The notes beneath the pieces were generated by a model that was not told the DNA's origin, made no database searches, and worked only from the letters and a program-made list of their open reading frames with translations. From an uncultured Chitinophagaceae bacterium (lineage in GTDB: Bacteria > Bacteroidota > Bacteroidia > Chitinophagales > Chitinophagaceae): 34,961 bases of DNA. The DNA lies in the NCBI GenBank assembly GCA_937897585.1, contig CALCNY010000013.1, positions 1 through 34,961 on the forward strand, read 5' to 3'. A program made the translations under genes and the position numbers. Below, piece after piece: positions 28,179-34,961 of the stretch. Each line of letters opens with the position of its first letter. The first letter of the stretch is position 1.

Positions 28179-29210
28179 ATGAGTGAAACAGGAACAATAG
28201 CCCCATTAACAGCCAAAGATTTTGCAACCGATCAGGAAGTGCGATGGTGTCCGGGTTGTGGAGATTATTCGATATTAGCGCAAGTACAAAAAGTGATGCC
28301 TACTTTGGGCATTCCCAGAGAGAATATTGTAATCATTTCTGGAATCGGTTGTAGTAGCCGTTTTCCTTATTATATGAACACTTATGGCATGCACAGTATT
28401 CACGGTCGCGCGACAGCTGTGGCGAGTGGATTGAAAGCAGCCAGACCAGAATTAAGTGTTTGGATTGTAACTGGAGATGGAGATAGCTTAAGTATTGGCG
28501 GTAATCATACCATTCATTTATTGAGAAGAAATTTTGATGTGAATGTGTTGATGTTTAACAACCAGATTTATGGTTTAACCAAAGGACAATATTCACCTAC
28601 ATCAGAAGAACATAAAATTACCAAGAGCACGCCATTTGGAAGTATTGATCATCCGTTTAATCCATTGGCATTAGCGATGGGCGCTGATGGAAGTTTCATT
28701 GCTCGTTCAATGGATCGCGATCCCAAACATTTGCAGGCAATGTTGTTAAGAGCCAATGCACATAAAGGAACATCGTTTTTAGAAATCTATCAGAATTGTA
28801 ACATATTCAATGATGGCGCTTTCGAAGTGTTTACAGAGAAAGGAACTAAAATGGAAGAAGCGATTTTCTTAGAGCAAGGTAAACCGTTAGTATTTGGTGC
28901 CAATCAAAATAAAGGCATCAAGCTCGATGGGTTTAAGCCTGTGGTTGTAGAATTGACTGAAGGCGTTTCTGTAAATGATTTATGGATACACGATGAAAGA
29001 GATTTTTACAAAGCGCAAATTTTGGTGAGAATGTTTGATGATCCTTCTTCACAAGGACATTTGCCCAGACCTTTCGGTGTTTTTTATCAAACAGAAAGAG
29101 CTTGCTACGAGGATATCATGACCATGCAAATTGAAGAACTTATTGCACAAAAGGGCAAGGGCGATTTGGATAAGTTGTTGAGAGGGAATGAGACGTGGAC
29201 GATTGGGTAG
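28179..29210 (+). CDS. korB: 2-oxoacid:ferredoxin oxidoreductase, beta subunit
   Basis: 343 residues. Cysteines for a [4Fe-4S] cluster are Cys24 and Cys27 (WCPGCGDY), Cys58 (SGIGCSSRFP) and Cys207 (NCNIFNDGAF). The thiamine-diphosphate/Mg site is the GDGDSLSIGGNH segment, followed by NNQIYGLTKGQYSPTS. This subunit carries out CoA-dependent oxidative decarboxylation of a 2-oxoacid, typically 2-oxoglutarate, reducing ferredoxin, together with an alpha/gamma subunit. That partner is not adjacent: upstream is the DUF5916 gene and downstream a Rossmann protein. The symbol korB is the likeliest choice; the substrate could be another 2-oxoacid. The TAG stop directly touches a GC-rich dispersed repeat. 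Confidence 0.9.
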   Translation: MSETGTIAPLTAKDFATDQEVRWCPGCGDYSILAQVQKVMPTLGIPRENIVIISGIGCSSRFPYYMNTYGMHSIHGRATAVASGLKAARPELSVWIVTGDGDSLSIGGNHTIHLLRRNFDVNVLMFNNQIYGLTKGQYSPTSEEHKITKSTPFGSIDHPFNPLALAMGADGSFIARSMDRDPKHLQAMLLRANAHKGTSFLEIYQNCNIFNDGAFEVFTEKGTKMEEAIFLEQGKPLVFGANQNKGIKLDGFKPVVVELTEGVSVNDLWIHDERDFYKAQILVRMFDDPSSQGHLPRPFGVFYQTERACYEDIMTMQIEELIAQKGKGDLDKLLRGNETWTIG

Positions 29211-29240
29211 CCTCCCCTGGCCCCTCCGAAGGAGGGGGAC
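29211..29240. repeat. GC-rich dispersed repeat with perfect hairpin
   Basis: CCCCTCC and GGAGGGG (29221-29237) form a seven-pair stem with a GAA loop, preceded by CCTCCCCTGG. It starts at the base after the oxidoreductase stop codon. It belongs to the same class as the copies at 19001-19081 and 29981-30004. No T run follows, so it is not a classical terminator. Confidence 0.75.
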
Positions 29241-29305
29241 GGTAATGCGAGGAGTTTATAGTTTTTTTTAGCAGTATTATATTCTAAGTTTTTTATTTTG
29301 TTTTG

Positions 29306-29989
29306 ATGCAAAATTCATTATTTCCAAAACGTATTCTTATTGCAGGAGCTTCAGGAATGGTGGGGGCGCATTTGCTAGATATTTGCGTTCAATCAAAAGA
29401 GATTGAAACCATTTTTATTCTCTCAAGAAAACCATCTATTAATCTTCATAAAAAAGTAAAGGAAATTATTGTGAATGATTTTTTGAATTATGATAAAATC
29501 ATTCCGATGATTAAGGGAATAGATGTGGTGTTTTTTTGTATTGGCGTTTATACGGGAGCGGTAGATAGAGATACTTTTAGAACCATAACGATTGATTATC
29601 CTGTTGAATTGGCTAAAGCGGTATATACACATTCGCCGGCATCAAAATTTATTTTACTCAGTGGTGCTGGTGCCGACAGAACAGAGAAAAGTAAAGTGAT
29701 GTTTGCCAAAGACAAAGGCATTGCAGAAAATCAACTTTTCGAAATTTACGGCAATCATTTTCATAGTCTTCGTCCGGGATATATTTATCCTGTTATCAAA
29801 AGAAAAGAACCTAATCTTAGTTATACATTCTTTAGATTATTATATCCAATCATAAAGCTATTAGGAAAAAAATACAGCATTACTTCTCTCGAATTGGCAA
29901 AGGCTATGTTTGTGATTGGCATGAATAAGCAAGAGCAAACGGTGTTTGAAAATGATGAGTTGAGGGAGATGGTGGGGAAAGCCCCCTAA
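29306..29989 (+). CDS. NAD(P)-binding Rossmann-fold protein (atypical SDR / NAD(P)H-binding)
   Basis: 227 residues from the ATG at 29306; an in-frame TTG one codon earlier is not needed. The nucleotide-binding loop is GASGMVGAHLL near the start (about residues 14-24), followed by VVFFCIGVYTGA and FILLSGAGADRTEKS, then SLRPGYIYPV. This is the pattern of extended/atypical short-chain dehydrogenases such as NmrA- or HTATIP2-like proteins, which may bind NADPH as a sensor or reductase. A classical YxxxK catalytic pair is not obvious. The specific role is unknown. The last codons (GKAP and stop) are supplied by a dispersed repeat. Confidence 0.82.
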   Translation: MQNSLFPKRILIAGASGMVGAHLLDICVQSKEIETIFILSRKPSINLHKKVKEIIVNDFLNYDKIIPMIKGIDVVFFCIGVYTGAVDRDTFRTITIDYPVELAKAVYTHSPASKFILLSGAGADRTEKSKVMFAKDKGIAENQLFEIYGNHFHSLRPGYIYPVIKRKEPNLSYTFFRLLYPIIKLLGKKYSITSLELAKAMFVIGMNKQEQTVFENDELREMVGKAP

Positions 29990-30004
29990 GTCCCCCAAGG
30001 GGGA
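29981..30004. repeat. GC-rich dispersed repeat overlapping a stop codon
   Basis: Twenty-three of 24 bases match copy A at 19002-19025; the one change is G for A after the CCCCCTAA. The TAA stop of the Rossmann protein (29987-29989) lies inside it. Confidence 0.85.
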
Positions 30005-30015
30005 TAAATAGGTTG

Positions 30016-30170
30016 CCACGAATTCACGAATTGTTTCTAATGATGATTGTTGGTGTGTTCAAATTCTCTTTTTTATTTGTTTAGAGTGTAAAATATTGAA
30101 AAACGAATTGCATTTCATTCAACAACTCAACCTCTGCGAAAACTCAAATACCTCATGTTCTCAGCGGTGA
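30016..30170. repeat. Intergenic mosaic of dispersed repeat fragments
   Basis: CCACGAATTCACGAATT at 30016-30032 recurs exactly, inverted, at 33536-33552. A second fragment, CTCTGCGAAAACTC with CTCAGCGGTGAA (about 30130-30170), resembles another repeat often seen between genes in this group (recalled). No gene was recognised here. Confidence 0.55.
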
Positions 30171-30175
30171 ATGTT

Positions 30176-31339
30176 TTACAAATTCAAAATCATAAACTCC
30201 AGAATGTGCTTCACATCTTCACTGATTTGTCCGTTGTGCTCATTGTGAAAAGTGGTGTAATAAATCCAGCCCGATTGATAAGGATTGTTGCAACTGCCCA
30301 TGCTGTCACCGTGTGCCATATGATCGGCAACAGCGCTTGAATCAACAGTAATAGTGATGGTAGTGCCATTTCCTAATTGATGACAAATGGTTACTTGAGA
30401 AGAGTCTCTGCTACCAACAAAAGGCAAGTTGATATTTCCATTATTGTACTGGTTAGTTCTGATCAGCAAAGGAGAATTGTCGGTTGGGTCGGTTACCATT
30501 GTTTGCCAGAAATTATTGTCAATGGCTTGAATGCGCTCCCATGATCCTAAATTATAGCTAATCCTCATAGAATCTTTACCCAAATAATATTGAAGTTCGG
30601 GAGAAACGACTTGTGCATTGGGTACAACAGAAACACCTCCGGTTCTTCTGCTACAAACAGTTGCATCAGGAATGAAACCACTATAACGAGGAACCTGACA
30701 ATCAGTTAAAGCACTTTGGCCTGTTAAAAATTCCATAGACCAATCAGACAGATAAAGACTTCCGCCACCACTTACAAAGTTGCTCAAAGCTGTATCTGTA
30801 TTTGGATTTACAAAAGCATTGTAAGCGCCACAGTCTATGAACAACACATCAAAATTCGAAATGCCGGCAATGTATTGAATGTTTGTTGAGTTGATTGATT
30901 GGGCATTATATCCCAAACTGTCGATCAATATATTTTCAATTTTATCAAAACTTCCTGCCAGGAAAGCAAAATTGCCAACCTGATTCAAACGTAACAAATC
31001 AGTGAGTGGGGTGGTTTGGTTGGCAACTACATCAACCTGAATAACAGATCGAAACTTATCGCCGTTGCCTGTTTGTACATGCAAATTCTGTGCGGTTCCG
31101 GCTGCGGCAGTCAAGCTGAAGTTGCCATTTAAATCGGTATAAGTGCTGTATAATTTTTTTGCTGTTGAGATGAAAACCAAAGCATAACGGATTGGGGTTC
31201 TGTTATTGGGTGATACCACTTTACCTGTAATGGTGCCGGTGATTTCAGGTACGCTGATATCTTCAATCTTGTCTTTTTTGCAACTGAATAATAAAACAGT
31301 TAAAGATGCGAATAAGGCGATTGCCAATAATTTTCTCAT
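30176..31339 (-). CDS. Lipoprotein with carboxypeptidase-regulatory-like domain
   Basis: 387 residues with a lipoprotein signal ending LLFSC, lipidated cysteine at residue 20, then KKDK. A carboxypeptidase-regulatory-like beta-sandwich follows (about 35-110: GTITGKVVSPNNRTPIRYALVFIS, YTDLNGNFSLTAAAG). The middle (about 115-300) has FDVLFIDCGAY and FVSGGGSLYLSDWSMEFL, like the glutamine-amidotransferase/ThuA-type fold. Near the end, VTICHQLGNGTTITI and ADHMAHGDSMGSC match a short Cys/His motif found in many bacterial surface proteins. Probably anchored in the outer membrane; function unknown. Third and last gene of a minus-strand operon, 30 bases after the gene before it. Confidence 0.78.
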   Translation of the reverse strand: MRKLLAIALFASLTVLLFSCKKDKIEDISVPEITGTITGKVVSPNNRTPIRYALVFISTAKKLYSTYTDLNGNFSLTAAAGTAQNLHVQTGNGDKFRSVIQVDVVANQTTPLTDLLRLNQVGNFAFLAGSFDKIENILIDSLGYNAQSINSTNIQYIAGISNFDVLFIDCGAYNAFVNPNTDTALSNFVSGGGSLYLSDWSMEFLTGQSALTDCQVPRYSGFIPDATVCSRRTGGVSVVPNAQVVSPELQYYLGKDSMRISYNLGSWERIQAIDNNFWQTMVTDPTDNSPLLIRTNQYNNGNINLPFVGSRDSSQVTICHQLGNGTTITITVDSSAVADHMAHGDSMGSCNNPYQSGWIYYTTFHNEHNGQISEDVKHILEFMILNL

Positions 31340-31369
31340 TATTTTAATATTTAAGATTTCAAATATAAA

Positions 31370-31825
31370 TTAATTACCGCTATTCTTTGAACGAAGTTTT
31401 TCCAGGTTTTCAGCATAATTTCTGGCTCCTTTCTTATAATTTCCACTGTAAAAATCTTGTTCGTAAGATTTTCCAGTTGATCTGTCCATCAATCCAAACT
31501 TATAATCTGTTGTGGGAGGAAAGCGATCTCTGCCTACAAAGTAACCAGGATTTACATGTTCAGTGATATAAAAAACATACCTGTATTTGGTCATATCGTA
31601 CTTTGATGATTTGGGGTATCTATCATCTATGGCCTCAAATTTTCCTTTGTATTCTTTTTCAAAGGCCTCCACCATACTTTCTGTGATCTTGTCTTTGGCA
31701 CCAGGAGATATAAGAACGGTAGTTTCTGTTTTACCGAAATCTTCGGGCAGATTGTATTTTTCTTTTTGAGCTTTTACATTGATAATTGAAAAAAACAAGG
31801 CTATTGATAACAGTAATTTATACAT
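31370..31825 (-). CDS. Small exported protein of unknown function
   Basis: 151 residues from the ATG at 31825 (MYKLLLSIALFFSIINVKAQ, a good signal peptide). The frame remains open further upstream but that part overlaps the preceding gene and lacks a signal. After cleavage the protein is charged and Tyr-rich, with KYRYVFYITEHVNPGYFVG and GLMDRSTGKSYEQDFYSG. No family was recognised. It starts ten bases after the stop of the 251-residue lipoprotein gene, so the two are almost certainly co-transcribed. Confidence 0.75.
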   Translation of the reverse strand: MYKLLLSIALFFSIINVKAQKEKYNLPEDFGKTETTVLISPGAKDKITESMVEAFEKEYKGKFEAIDDRYPKSSKYDMTKYRYVFYITEHVNPGYFVGRDRFPPTTDYKFGLMDRSTGKSYEQDFYSGNYKKGARNYAENLEKLRSKNSGN

Positions 31826-31835
31826 GATATTGATG

Positions 31836-32591
31836 TTATGGATTTTCGATGATATTTCCGTCTGCAAGGGTGGTGAAACTAGTTCCATTACTTCCGCTCA
31901 TTTGCAGGTTGCAAAAACTCACTTTCAGCTTTCCATTCACATGACTTACATATACTGTTTGATTCGGCCAGCTCGACCAATAGATACCATTTGTAATACT
32001 AGTTATGGTTACTTTATTGAAAATAGGGTCAACCTGGTCGAAAAGAGGAGAGTTATAAGTTGTATAAACTCCGTCCTGTGGTTCAAAGTCTCTCCAGTAT
32101 GGAGCAAAATATATATTTACATCTCCGCTCCAAGAGGAAGCATACAATGATTTTAAAGAATAAGTGGATTCAATTCCTTTGAATACTGTGGTGAAGCTTT
32201 GGTCTGCCATGTTATTATAAACGATGGTATTTGCAGATACCGAACATGGTGCTGTGTCCTGTTGCAATCTCACGTCAACGTATACACTATCTCTTTTACT
32301 ACAGTTATTGTCGTCCAGTGAGTTTACAATTAGATAGTACCAGCCACTGTTATACATTTGAGCATTGGTGATTGAGTCTGTGGCGTATTGACTTGTAAAA
32401 CCGCCGGGCCCGAACCATTGATAAGTGGTCCCGTCAATTTCACCAGTCCAAATTTTTACTGTTTGTCCGATTGTGATAGGCGAGTTAGATCGGGCTCTGG
32501 CTGCGTTGATTTGCGGACAATTATTGGTGTTTTTTTCACATGAAGTGAAAATGATGATTGCCGATAAAAAGAGAAAAAAGAGTTTTTGCAT
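31836..32591 (-). CDS. Lipoprotein with Ig/PKD-like domain
   Basis: 251 residues. The signal ends IIFTSC, with the lipidated cysteine at residue 18, followed by EKN. Residues about 35-105 look like an Ig/PKD domain (ITIGQTVKIWTG, TYQWFGPGGFTSQY, SGWYYLIVNS). The second half (about 115-250) is beta-rich, with cysteines at both ends, and unrecognised. It is the first gene of a three-gene operon behind a strong promoter. A surface or periplasmic binding role is inference. Confidence 0.78.
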   Translation of the reverse strand: MQKLFFLFLSAIIIFTSCEKNTNNCPQINAARARSNSPITIGQTVKIWTGEIDGTTYQWFGPGGFTSQYATDSITNAQMYNSGWYYLIVNSLDDNNCSKRDSVYVDVRLQQDTAPCSVSANTIVYNNMADQSFTTVFKGIESTYSLKSLYASSWSGDVNIYFAPYWRDFEPQDGVYTTYNSPLFDQVDPIFNKVTITSITNGIYWSSWPNQTVYVSHVNGKLKVSFCNLQMSGSNGTSFTTLADGNIIENP

Positions 32592-32607
32592 TGTAAAAAT
32601 TTGGAGC

Positions 32608-32637
32608 CAAAGGTAATATTTTTAGGTATTTGACAAA
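32608..32637 (-). promoter_or_regulatory. Promoter of the lipoprotein operon
   Basis: On the minus strand TTTG (32634-32637), an 18-base spacer and TACCTTTG (32608-32615) match the Bacteroidota consensus at every position. The start codon lies 16 bases downstream. Confidence 0.75.
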
Positions 32638-32650
32638 ATACGTTGGTTAG

Positions 32651-32705
32651 AAGGCGGCTGTTGTAAACGAGCGGCGCCGGTGTTCAGCAGGGCAACGGTG
32701 ACAAA
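32651..32705. other. GC-rich island between operons
   Basis: About two thirds G+C (for example GAGCGGCGCCGG) inside DNA that is otherwise clearly AT-rich. No gene, hairpin terminator or known element was recognised. It may be another dispersed repeat or a leftover of transferred DNA. Confidence 0.5.
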
Positions 32706-32823
32706 AAAGAACGTAAAGGACTTTGTCTTACCCCCGAAAAACACACCCAAATTCCAGTCAAATCAACATCCTCAAATCCTCTCATTTTTATTTCTTTGTC
32801 TTTCAAATAAATTATTCAACAAA

Positions 32824-32854
32824 AATTAAGTTTCTCAAAAAGGAAACCTTAATT
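32824..32854. promoter_or_regulatory. Imperfect palindrome upstream of higBA, probable operator
   Basis: AATTAAGTTTC (32824-32834) faces GAAACCTTAATT (32843-32854) across eight bases, 16 bases before the toxin start. HigA-type antitoxins repress their own operon through such palindromes, so this is a reasonable operator. It could also act as a weak hairpin. Confidence 0.5.
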
Positions 32855-32869
32855 TTATAATCGGATGAA

Positions 32870-33174
32870 ATGAAAGATAGATTTGAAGTTGTCTTTTTAC
32901 CGGAAGCGGTAAAGTTTATGGATAATATGGAAGATAAGGTTAGAGAGAAAATGTACTATAACATTAGAAAAGTACAGCAGATAAATGACAACGACATACT
33001 TAAAAAACTAAATGATACAATCTGGGAATTCAGATGCACTTATCAAATATTTCCTATAGATTATTTGCTTTTTGGGATAAAGCAGATAACAAAAACACCT
33101 TGATTATTGCCACTCATGGCCTGATTAAAAAATCACAAAAAACGCCAACAAATGAAATCAACAAAGCAGAGTAA
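32870..33174 (+). pseudogene. HigB/RelE-type toxin, frameshifted
   Basis: From ATG 32870 the frame reads MKDRFEVVFLPEAVKF and KLNDTIWEFRC as in HigB (phage Gp49-like) toxins, then goes off at about 33037 and stops at 33103 after 77 residues. The expected continuation, YRLFAFWDK, then NTLIIATHGLIKKSQKTP and NEINKAE, is in another frame and ends at 33174. One lost base near TGCACTTATC would restore about 101 residues. The restored end overlaps the antitoxin start at 33152, normal for higBA. HigB toxins cut mRNA on ribosomes; this copy should be inactive unless the shift is a read error or is bypassed. Confidence 0.8.
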
Positions 33175-33505
33175 ATCAGAAAAAATTATTTACAAAAAAC
33201 CAATAAAAAATAAACTCAAAACGGTTTCGCTTGATAACATGATTAATAAACATATTGGCAAGCGCGGTACAACCAGAAGAGAGGCTTTTGAAAATGAATT
33301 GAAAATAGAATTGTTAGGTAGCGCCATCAAAAAAGCCAGACAAGAAAAAAATTTAACTCAGGAAAAACTCGGTAATCTGGTTGGTGTACAAAAAGCACAA
33401 ATTTCCAAAATTGAAAACAGTTTTACTAATGCTCGTTTTGATACTATTTTAAAAGTATTTGATGCGTTGGGTGCCAGAATAACTTTTAATGTGGTGATGA
33501 AATAA
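33152..33505 (+). CDS. HigA-type antitoxin, XRE-family HTH
   Basis: 117 residues. A basic N-terminal region (about 1-50, rich in Lys) precedes an XRE helix-turn-helix domain (about 53-112), with AIKKARQEKNLTQEKLGNLVG and QKAQISKIENSFTNARFDT. It should bind the toxin and the operator upstream of the pair. Its reading frame is intact although the toxin's is broken. In HigBA systems the toxin gene comes first, as here. Confidence 0.88.
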   Translation: MKSTKQSKSEKIIYKKPIKNKLKTVSLDNMINKHIGKRGTTRREAFENELKIELLGSAIKKARQEKNLTQEKLGNLVGVQKAQISKIENSFTNARFDTILKVFDALGARITFNVVMK

Positions 33506-33535
33506 AGATAGTTTTTGTTCTTATGGATAAATAAT

Positions 33536-33552
33536 AATTCGTGAATTCGTGG
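33536..33552. repeat. Inverted copy of a 17-nt dispersed motif
   Basis: AATTCGTGAATTCGTGG is the exact reverse complement of the copy at 30016-30032. It lies between the antitoxin gene and the convergent DUF2721 gene. Confidence 0.8.
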
Positions 33553-33574
33553 TTAAAACCTTCGCCAACAACCA

Positions 33575-33967
33575 CTACTCTTCAATCAAATCCCCCAAAT
33601 GTAATTTCAACGCATTTACTGAAATGCTGATTTCCCAGAATGATATGCCTAAAGAAACCAACAGACTCAAAATACTCCCGCCAAAAAAATAGATAGCTAC
33701 AACGTGTTCTCCCAAAAACAACAACATCATGGCGAAGACTGAAAGAAACAAACAAAGCACGCCCATCAACTGCATATAACGAATCAAAGTAAGTCGTAAA
33801 TTCAGATTTTTGATTTCCAGTAAAATACTTTTGTTTTCTTCTTTGTTATAAGTCTTTTTTAATTCTCTGATTAATTGAGCAATGGTTAGAAAGCGATTTG
33901 TGTATGCCAGCAAAATCAGCGTTGTTGCTGAAAATAATAATGCGGGGGTTTCAATGGTTAAAGTCAT
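33575..33967 (-). CDS. DUF2721 family membrane protein
   Basis: 130 residues from the ATG at 33967 (MTLTIETPALLFSATTLILLAYTNRFL). A TTG 24 bases upstream overlaps a likely promoter box and was not used. Three helices (about 8-26, 67-88, 93-115) flank a charged cytosolic segment (LIRELKKTYNKEENKS). The TPALLF and AYTNRFL patterns match DUF2721, a widespread family without known function. TAAATTTG at 33989-33996 on the minus strand fits the -7 box, with no clear -33 partner. Confidence 0.8.
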   Translation of the reverse strand: MTLTIETPALLFSATTLILLAYTNRFLTIAQLIRELKKTYNKEENKSILLEIKNLNLRLTLIRYMQLMGVLCLFLSVFAMMLLFLGEHVVAIYFFGGSILSLLVSLGISFWEISISVNALKLHLGDLIEE

Positions 33968-34027
33968 AACGATGGTTTTAAAAACTATCAAATTTATAAA
34001 TTAATCATCTTGTTTATTCAATTGATT

Positions 34028-34035
34028 TAGTTTTG
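34028..34035 (+). promoter_or_regulatory. Probable -7 promoter box of the GT-C gene
   Basis: TAGTTTTG matches TAnnTTTG exactly, 66 bases before the ATG at 34102. The nearest TTG (34010-34012) is only 15 bases away, shorter than usual, so the assignment is moderate. Confidence 0.4.
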
Positions 34036-34101
34036 CAGCAGAATTTCATTAATACAATGTGATGTGTTAAATTGTTTCTGAAAATTCATAAACCAACATT
34101 G

Positions 34102-34961
34102 ATGTCAAAAAATAAAATCAAAAAACCTGCAACATCTGTAAAAAACATTGTAGAAAAAAAAACTCCCAATATCTTTCTAATCAAATTATTCCTAGTGGCT
34201 GTTGTTATCATGCTGTATGGTCAATCTGTAAATTTCCAATTCACGCTTGATGACGATTTGTTTTATTTAAAACACAAATCTGTACAACAAGGAATGGATG
34301 GTGTTGGTGATATTTTTTCCAAAGGCTCACTAAACCAGTTTGACGGTACAACTGGTGTACAACCTTATCGTCCTGTAACCCTTACTGTGTTTGCGATTCA
34401 GAAAACTTTGTTTGACAATTCTCCTTCCGCTGCACATGTTGTAAATATGCTTTTATACATACTTGTAGTTTTGGCTGTATTTGCATTATTAAAAAAATTA
34501 TTCCCCACGTTTCATATTTATGTGATTGCCTTAATGGCTTTATTGTTTGTTGTTCATCCGATTCATACCGAAGTGGTATCGAGCGTAAAAAGTATGGACG
34601 AATTGTTAGCGGCTTTATTTGGCTTTATAGCATGGCGATTTTTCTTATCTGAAGACACAGAAAAAAAGAAATCATTACTGTATGTCGGATTGGGCTCATT
34701 CTTTTATTTTTTATCACTATTATCAAAAGAAAGTGCGATTGCTTTTTTAATAATCATTCCACTGAGTTTAATCATGATTCAGAAAAAAGAAATCAAGGCA
34801 TCTTTGAAAACTTTGATTCCATTGGGTTTGATGACTTTCCTATTTTTAATTATCAGACAAAATGTAATAGGCACTTCAACACAAAGCAACAGTTTAGCTA
34901 TACTTGAAAATGTATTAAATGCTTCAACAAATATTTGGCAAACAACAGCTACTAAATCGGT
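34102..34961 (+). CDS. TMTC-like GT-C membrane glycosyltransferase (3' end outside window)
   Basis: 286 codons are visible and the frame is open at the window edge. After a Lys-rich cytosolic start comes a helix (about 30-47) and a loop with FTLDDDLFYLKHKSV, carrying the acidic pair typical of GT-C enzymes. Then QPYRPVTLTVF, a helix, LLFVVHPIHTEVVSSVKSMDELLA and LSKESAIAFLIIIP follow, landmarks of TMTC/PMT-like transferases. Further helices alternate with short loops. Relatives often end in tetratricopeptide repeats, which would lie beyond the window. Such enzymes use lipid-linked sugars on the outer side of the membrane; donor and target are unknown. Confidence 0.82.
   Translation, partial: MSKNKIKKPATSVKNIVEKKTPNIFLIKLFLVAVVIMLYGQSVNFQFTLDDDLFYLKHKSVQQGMDGVGDIFSKGSLNQFDGTTGVQPYRPVTLTVFAIQKTLFDNSPSAAHVVNMLLYILVVLAVFALLKKLFPTFHIYVIALMALLFVVHPIHTEVVSSVKSMDELLAALFGFIAWRFFLSEDTEKKKSLLYVGLGSFFYFLSLLSKESAIAFLIIIPLSLIMIQKKEIKASLKTLIPLGLMTFLFLIIRQNVIGTSTQSNSLAILENVLNASTNIWQTTATKS

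Noticed and set aside
29221..29237. Intrinsic terminator after the oxidoreductase
   Set aside because: The hairpin is perfect but has no T run on either side; it is better described as part of the dispersed repeat.
31826..31888. Upstream start for the small exported protein
   Set aside because: It would overlap the preceding gene and bury the signal peptide that begins at 31825.

Overview
The window looks like chromosome of an AT-rich member of the Bacteroidota, most likely the Chitinophagaceae/Sphingobacteriia side. The reasons are a type IX secretion (T9SS) sorting domain, SprB-type repeats, lipoproteins with a Cys-Lys/Glu-rich start, promoter boxes of the TAnnTTTG type, a DUF5916 outer-membrane protein, and dispersed CCCCC/GGGGG and GTTCAA repeats between genes. 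Assignments come from reading the sequence and recalling family motifs; no database search was run.

Layout. Positions 2-16480 hold the 3' part (at least 5492 codons) of one giant surface protein gene. It is a mosaic of Ig/PKD-like domains with a discoidin-like and a LamG-like domain set inside two of them. Then come arrays of 87-, 98-, 50- and 89-residue repeats and a C-terminal T9SS sorting domain, followed by a strong terminator. Between 16481 and 17384 there is no intact gene, but there is a decayed IS21-type transposase fragment and, on the minus strand, a 147-nt tRNA-like RNA with its own terminator. Its acceptor, D and T arms are canonical, its variable region is 75 nt, and its anticodon loop is non-standard. 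This RNA is the most unusual item in the window.

17385-29989 is ordinary chromosome: an Lrp/AsnC regulator, a DppC/OppC-type permease, a family 2 glycosyltransferase, an acyl-CoA dehydrogenase followed closely by an N-acetylmuramoyl-L-alanine amidase, an SLC13-type anion transporter, a DUF5916 protein, a 2-oxoacid:ferredoxin oxidoreductase beta subunit, and an NAD(P)-binding Rossmann protein. Several genes here end inside or against GC-rich dispersed repeats that supply their stop codons.

30176-32591 is a minus-strand operon of three exported proteins (two lipoproteins around a small secreted protein) with a clear Bacteroidota promoter. 32824-33505 is a higBA-type toxin-antitoxin locus whose toxin is frameshifted. 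A DUF2721 membrane protein follows, and the window ends inside a polytopic GT-C/TMTC-like membrane glycosyltransferase gene.

The genes do not form one pathway. The shared theme is the cell envelope: giant surface adhesin, peptidoglycan amidase, glycosyltransferases, transporters, lipoproteins and an outer-membrane barrel.
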